Positions 5,564 through 8,739 of a DNA stretch of 8,739 nucleotides are shown here, piece by piece (within the stretch, counting starts at the first letter, position 1; every line of letters starts with the position of its first letter). The translations under genes and the position numbers were made by a program. The notes beneath the pieces were generated by a model that worked only from the letters and a program-made list of their open reading frames with translations, was not told the DNA's origin and did not search any database. Location of the stretch: the NCBI GenBank assembly GCA_945485625.1, contig CALYSH010000044.1:1-8739 (forward strand), in the 5' to 3' direction. Source of the stretch: an uncultured Lachnospiraceae bacterium. Lineage in GTDB: Bacteria > Bacillota > Clostridia > Lachnospirales > Lachnospiraceae.

Positions 5564-6283
5564 ATGCTGGAATTACAAAACCTGTCCTTTCAGGTAGAAG
5601 GCCAGGATTCCAATACAAAAGAAATCATAAAGAATATTAACCTGACTCTGGAGGATCACACCTTTACAGCGATTACCGGTCCAAACGGAGGTGGCAAATC
5701 CACGTTAGCCAAACTGATTATGGGCATTGAAAAGCCCACCTCCGGTAAAATCATTTTTGACGGAACCGACATTACCAACATGGATGTTTCCGAACGTGCC
5801 CGGCTTGGAATCAGCTTTGCCTTCCAGCAGCCCGTTCGCTTTAAAGGCATTAAGGTAAAGGACCTGATTACCCTGGCTTCCAGGGACAAGCTGTCCACTG
5901 CAGGCGCATGTGAATTTCTCTCCAAGGTGGGTCTGTGCGCCAGAGATTATATCAATCGCGAAGTAGATGCCAGTCTCTCCGGCGGAGAATTGAAACGTAT
6001 TGAAATTGCTACAATCATTGCAAGAAATACTCCTCTTTCCGTATTCGATGAGCCGGAAGCGGGTATTGATTTGTGGAGCTTCAGCAACCTGATTAAGGTT
6101 TTTGAAGAGATGCATGATAAAAAGGAAAATTCCCTGATTATTATCTCCCATCAGGAGCGAATCTTAAATATTGCAGATGAGATTGTAGTCATCGCCGACG
6201 GAGCTGTAAAGGCAAGGGGCAAAAAGTCCGACATCCTGCCGGAGCTCCTGGATACCAACGGCGGCTGTCGGTTTTATCAATAA
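5564..6283 (+). CDS. sufC: SufC-type Fe-S assembly ATPase (ABC family)
   Basis: A 239-residue soluble ABC ATPase. It has Walker A GPNGGGKST (39-47), Q-loop FQQP (87-90), signature LSGGE (138-142), Walker B LSVFDEPEAGID (158-169) and H-loop His196. The DEPEAGID form of Walker B and the SGGELKR signature are typical of SufC rather than transporter ATPases, and the adjacent gene is a SufB-type scaffold. The protein would form a complex with that partner and use ATP to open it for iron-sulfur cluster assembly in the cytoplasm. GGGAGG lies about 9 nt before the ATG, and the gene is 19 nt from its partner. sufS, sufU and sufD are absent from the neighbourhood; this matches the two-gene Suf-like minimal arrangement known in anaerobes. 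Length is close to classical SufC (about 250). Confidence 0.92.
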   Translation: MLELQNLSFQVEGQDSNTKEIIKNINLTLEDHTFTAITGPNGGGKSTLAKLIMGIEKPTSGKIIFDGTDITNMDVSERARLGISFAFQQPVRFKGIKVKDLITLASRDKLSTAGACEFLSKVGLCARDYINREVDASLSGGELKRIEIATIIARNTPLSVFDEPEAGIDLWSFSNLIKVFEEMHDKKENSLIIISHQERILNIADEIVVIADGAVKARGKKSDILPELLDTNGGCRFYQ

Positions 6284-6302
6284 TTTGAAATGGAGAAATA
6301 CT

Positions 6303-7220
6303 ATGGATCAGATACAGAAAACTCTGCTGGAGGAAGTGGCAGGCCTTCATGAGGTTCCAAGCGGTGCCTACAATATCCGCGCCAACGGCGAAAGTGCCGG
6401 ACGCAACACCACTGCCAACATTGATATCGTTACCAAGGAAGACAAGCCGGGTATTGATATCATTATAAAACCCGGCACAAAGAAGGAAAGTGTACACATT
6501 CCGGTGGTTTTGAGCCAGTCCGGGTTAAAGGAAATGGTTTATAATGACTTTTTTATCGGAGAGGACTGTGACGTGACCATCGTAGCCGGCTGCGGCATTC
6601 ACAACAGCGGCGATCAGGAAAGCCGTCACGATGGCATCCACTCCTTTTTCATCGGAAAGCGTTCCCGCGTGAAATACGTAGAAAAGCATTACGGCTCCGG
6701 AGACGGTCGGGGCGAGCGCATTATGAATCCCCAGACCATCGTTCATATGGATGAGGACAGCTACATGGAGATGGAGACCGTTCAGATCCGTGGCGTGGAT
6801 TCCACCAAACGCTCCACTACAGCAGATTTAAAGGACCGCGCCAAGCTGGTCATTACAGAACGTCTCATGACCCATGGCTCCCAGTATGCAGAATCCGACT
6901 TCCGGGTGGACTTAAACGGTGCCGACTCCAGCGCCAACCTGATTTCCAGAGCGGTCGCAAAAGAAGATTCCAAACAACTTTTTGTGGCAAAGATTAACGG
7001 AAACAATCGCTGTGCCGGTCACTCCGAATGCGACGCCATCATCATGGATCATGCACAGATTCGCGCCATCCCGGAGATTGCCGCAAACGACCTGGATGCC
7101 GCCCTGATTCACGAGGCTGCCATCGGTAAGATTGCCGGAGAACAAATCATCAAACTGATGACTCTGGGTCTTACGGAAGCCGAAGCCGAAGAACAGATTA
7201 TTAACGGATTCCTAAAATAA
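6303..7220 (+). CDS. sufB: SufB-type Fe-S scaffold protein, short form (SufBD family)
   Basis: A 305-residue member of the SufBD family, shorter than classical SufB (about 470-495) because it has a small N-terminal part before the beta-helix core. The C-terminal core reads GHSECDAIIMDH (239-250), followed by IPEIAANDLDAALIHEAAIGKI (256-277, quoted here as IPEI...DLDAALIHEAA...GKI) and GLTEAEAEEQIINGF (289-303). By my alignment from memory, Cys243 matches the essential SufB Cys405 of E. coli, and His270-Glu271 match His433-Glu434. SufD lacks the Cys, so this is SufB-like and could act as a homodimer with SufC. The ATG at 6303 is preferred over an in-frame TTG at 6285, because GGAG (6292-6295) lies 7 nt before the ATG. 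It is co-transcribed with sufC and ends at a shared terminator. Confidence 0.9.
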   Translation: MDQIQKTLLEEVAGLHEVPSGAYNIRANGESAGRNTTANIDIVTKEDKPGIDIIIKPGTKKESVHIPVVLSQSGLKEMVYNDFFIGEDCDVTIVAGCGIHNSGDQESRHDGIHSFFIGKRSRVKYVEKHYGSGDGRGERIMNPQTIVHMDEDSYMEMETVQIRGVDSTKRSTTADLKDRAKLVITERLMTHGSQYAESDFRVDLNGADSSANLISRAVAKEDSKQLFVAKINGNNRCAGHSECDAIIMDHAQIRAIPEIAANDLDAALIHEAAIGKIAGEQIIKLMTLGLTEAEAEEQIINGFLK

Positions 7221-7250
7221 GCGAAACGATTCAGAACCACATTTGCAAAA

Positions 7251-7279
7251 AAAGCCGGCTGGAAAACCAGCCGGCTTTT
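7251..7279. terminator. Bidirectional intrinsic terminator between sufB and cheY
   Basis: A perfect 10-bp stem, AGCCGGCTGG (7253-7262) with CCAGCCGGCT (7267-7276), around an AAAA loop. It has an A-run on one side (AAAAAAA) and TTTTCTTTAT on the other. It serves both the plus-strand sufCB transcript and the minus-strand cheX-cheY transcript, and its edge lies within a few bases of the cheY stop. Confidence 0.93.
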
Positions 7280-7281
7280 CT

Positions 7282-7644
7282 TTATCTCTTTTCCATATGT
7301 CCCAAAGCAGTTAGTATTTCATTTTCTTCGAAAGGCTTTGTGATAAAGTCATCTGCTCCACGCTTCAGCGCTTCTACCATTTTTTCCTTCTGTCCTGCTG
7401 CAGTTACCATAATGACCTTTGCATCCGGATTCTCATGCTTGATCAGGCTTAAGGATTCAATACCATCCATCTGGGGCATTGTAATATCCATGGTCACAAT
7501 ATCGGGTTTTAATTCCTTATACCGCAGGAAACCAATTTCCCCATTCTCGGCTTCCCCCACAACGGTATATCCGTTACTCTCTATCAGATTGCGAAGTATT
7601 CTCCTGGAAGTTCTGGAGTCATCTACGATTAATACAGTTGCCAT
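7282..7644 (-). CDS. cheY: CheY-like single-domain response regulator
   Basis: A 120-residue receiver domain with no output domain. It has the acidic pocket D8 D9, the phospho-acceptor D53 in TMDITMPQMDG (51-61), Thr81 in VTAAG, and Lys103 in TKPF (102-105), all expected for a functional phosphorylatable receiver. It should act by protein binding, as in chemotaxis, where CheY-P binds the flagellar switch. The ATG at 7642-7644 is chosen because AGGAGG (7651-7656) stands 6 nt upstream; a six-codon extension to an earlier ATG is possible but would not keep this spacing. That ribosome site overlaps the TAG stop of the upstream CheX-like gene, so the two are tightly coupled. It could be the chemotaxis CheY or a dedicated partner of the CheX-like protein. 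Confidence 0.93.
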   Translation of the reverse strand: MATVLIVDDSRTSRRILRNLIESNGYTVVGEAENGEIGFLRYKELKPDIVTMDITMPQMDGIESLSLIKHENPDAKVIMVTAAGQKEKMVEALKRGADDFITKPFEENEILTALGHMEKR

Positions 7645-7650
7645 AACAGT

Positions 7651-7656
7651 CCTCCT
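7651..7656 (-). promoter_or_regulatory. cheY ribosome binding site overlapping the cheX-like stop codon
   Basis: AGGAGG shares bases with the TAG stop (7655-7657) of the upstream gene, 6 nt before the cheY ATG. This arrangement favours translational coupling between phosphatase and regulator. Confidence 0.75.
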
Positions 7657-8527
7657 ATGCATATCTGGTAATCAGGAAATAGAATAATCTGCTTCCTACA
7701 TATACCGGTACTTTACAAGCCTTTGCCTCGGGAAGATCCACTCCATTCATGCTATATTCCTGGGGAAGAAGTTCCCAGAAGCTACCATCCTTGCTCTCTG
7801 CGGTAGCAAATAATCCGTTCACACAGTTCAAAAGCTCACCTGCAGAATCCAAGGCGTCCTCATCCAACTCACCAAACTCCATCTTACCATATACAGAAGT
7901 GGTAACCAATAAACCATCGGTTCCTTCCATTACAGAATCAATCAAGGTACCGTTTCCCTGCATCCTCTGGATAGCAAGTACCTTACAATCGCAGGTATTT
8001 ACAACCTCAGCCCTGCCCACAGAAGTGTGTCTGTCAACCAGACGAATCATTGAACGAACAAACAGGGATACCAGCTGTTCATATTCCTTACATTCATCCG
8101 GTAACATGAACGGCACAATACGCTCCACCTCATCACTGCGGATAGCTTCCAGCTCGGTCATGCTGAGGCCATTATCCTTCCGAAACTGTTCCCAGAGACC
8201 ATCTGTCTCCTCCAAAGTGCAGACACCTTCATCAATCAGTGCCTGTACAAATGCCAGTGCGGCATTTCCCTGGTACTTTAAGAGCTTGGAGACCTGCTCC
8301 TCAGTCAAATACCCCTTTTCCACTGCAATATCACCAAAACGCTTGTCCATAGTTGCCTGCAGGCGATTCACTTCTTCTGCCTGCTTTAAGGACATAAAGC
8401 CTTCTGCTACCGCAATCAATCCCAGCTTCACGCGTACCGAATCCATCTTTTCCACGATAGTGTCCAACTGGACATCCGTTATTCTGCCCGAGGAAACCAG
8501 GTATCTTCCAAATATGTATTCTACCAT
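7655..8527 (-). CDS. CheX-like CheY-phosphatase domain fused to four MshEN/GspE-N-type repeats
   Basis: A 290-residue soluble protein. Residues 5-115 are four units of 24 residues plus a 5-residue spacer, with the key glycine at 14, 43, 72 and 101 (exact 29-residue period). Unit 3, RFGDIAVEKG then YLTEEQVSKLLKYQ (63-86), is closest to the MshEN/T2SS-ATPase N-terminal motif, which in some proteins binds cyclic-di-GMP. Residues about 146-290 resemble CheX: DSAGELLN (227-234) fits the D/S-x3-E-x2-N phosphatase signature of the CheC/CheX/FliY family with E231 and N234, and a Pro (255) follows at about the expected distance. The final VPVYVGSRLFYFLI is a CheX-like strand. It starts at the ATG 8525-8527 with AAGGAG 8 nt upstream and has a consensus promoter. 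It is directly upstream of cheY, so dephosphorylation of that regulator is the likely role. The N-terminal ligand is inferred. Confidence 0.82.
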   Translation of the reverse strand: MVEYIFGRYLVSSGRITDVQLDTIVEKMDSVRVKLGLIAVAEGFMSLKQAEEVNRLQATMDKRFGDIAVEKGYLTEEQVSKLLKYQGNAALAFVQALIDEGVCTLEETDGLWEQFRKDNGLSMTELEAIRSDEVERIVPFMLPDECKEYEQLVSLFVRSMIRLVDRHTSVGRAEVVNTCDCKVLAIQRMQGNGTLIDSVMEGTDGLLVTTSVYGKMEFGELDEDALDSAGELLNCVNGLFATAESKDGSFWELLPQEYSMNGVDLPEAKACKVPVYVGSRLFYFLITRYA

Positions 8528-8574
8528 CTATTCTCTCCTTTTTCATCAAGTATCATAGAGCTGATTACCCCTGT

Positions 8575-8603
8575 ATTATATATAAATTTCACAAAAAAGT
8601 CAA
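8575..8603 (-). promoter_or_regulatory. Strong sigma-A promoter of the cheX-like/cheY operon
   Basis: On the minus strand TTGACT (8598-8603), exactly 17 nt, then a perfect TATAAT (8575-8580). It gives a leader of about 40 nt. It is a housekeeping-type promoter rather than a flagellar sigma-28 type. Confidence 0.88.
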
Positions 8604-8627
8604 TAAAAGCACACTGTTTTTGTGCTA
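8604..8627 (-). terminator. Weak intrinsic terminator before the cheX-like operon
   Basis: On the minus strand AGCACA pairs with TGTGCT around a 7-nt loop (arms 8621-8626 and 8608-8613), followed by TTTTATTGAC. It would end the transcript of the gene at the right edge; the last bases touch the -35 box of the next promoter. The stem is short (6 bp). Confidence 0.5.
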
Positions 8628-8685
8628 TTTTCTGACATTTCAAGTTCCTTATCTGAGAAATTCCCTGCCTCTCCTGCTTCCGCTT

Positions 8686-8739
8686 TTAAATCAATGCTGT
8701 ACTGAAGTAACGCTCTGCACGGTCTGCCAGGACAGTGGC
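8686..8739 (-). CDS. C-terminal end of a probable cysteine synthase-like PLP enzyme (partial)
   Basis: Reading inward from the right edge on the minus strand, one frame gives 17 codons (ATVLADRAERYFSTALI) and TAA. The pattern VL-x-DRAERYFST followed by a short hydrophobic end is characteristic of the C-terminus of cysteine synthase (O-acetylserine sulfhydrylase) family proteins. The body of the gene lies outside the window, so the identification rests on these few residues. A second frame is also open here for about 40 codons but resembles nothing known. The 158 bases between this stop and the cheX-like ATG hold only the hairpin and promoter described separately. Confidence 0.5.
   Translation of the reverse strand, partial: ATVLADRAERYFSTALI

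Noticed and set aside
6285..6302. TTG start six codons upstream for sufB
   Set aside because: It would overlap the only good Shine-Dalgarno (GGAG at 6292-6295), which is properly spaced to the ATG at 6303.
7749..8558. Long plus-strand open frame of 269 codons opposite the CheX-like gene
   Set aside because: It is the antisense shadow of a well-supported gene with RBS, promoter and recognisable repeats; its Ser-rich translation matches no family I know.
8617..8738. Alternative minus-strand frame of about 40 codons at the right edge
   Set aside because: It runs through the hairpin into the next promoter and has no known pattern, whereas the other frame ends with a cysteine synthase-like C-terminus.

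Overview
The window looks like a chromosomal segment from a motile, fermentative gut Clostridia bacterium, most likely Lachnospiraceae (Roseburia/Agathobacter/Butyrivibrio-like). The evidence is a GH94 cellobiose phosphorylase, a butyryl-CoA:acetate-type CoA-transferase, a DUF6171-like zinc-ribbon miniprotein, chemotaxis genes, a stand-alone SufC/SufB pair, and strong AGGAGG ribosome binding sites with TTGACA/TATAAT promoters. No plasmid, phage structural gene, transposase or CRISPR array is visible.

Layout. Positions 1-1020 (+) hold the C-terminal part of a GH94 phosphorylase, ending at a shared hairpin. Positions 1092-2707 (-) hold a two-gene unit: the CoA-transferase followed by a small Cys-rich protein with a TTG start. 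Positions 2844-3064 contain no gene. They hold two 58-bp direct repeats exactly 100 bp apart, several hairpins, a 14-bp copy of a tRNA 3' end and a terminator. A tRNA-Arg(ACG) with its own consensus promoter follows (3065-3138, -). Next come a CDP-alcohol phosphatidyltransferase (3218-3748, -) and a methyl-accepting chemotaxis protein with a six-helix membrane sensor (3905-5374, -). A divergent promoter region with an inverted repeat separates this receptor from a sufC-sufB pair (5564-7220, +). A bidirectional terminator divides sufB from a convergent cheX-like/cheY operon (7282-8527, -). The extreme right edge carries the last 17 codons of a gene that resembles a cysteine synthase.

How the genes relate. 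The phosphorylase (cellobiose to glucose-1-phosphate plus glucose) and the CoA-transferase (terminal butyrate formation) are the start and end of a fibre-to-butyrate fermentation, but they are convergent rather than co-transcribed. SufC and SufB form a minimal Fe-S scaffold without SufS/SufU/SufD nearby, which fits an anaerobe with a Suf-like minimal system. The receptor and the CheX-like/CheY pair are chemotaxis parts. The CheX-like protein is the most unusual: its N-terminal third consists of four exact 29-residue repeats of the MshEN/GspE-N type, a type known in other proteins to bind cyclic-di-GMP. This suggests a c-di-GMP-gated CheY phosphatase. That function is inferred from sequence patterns only.
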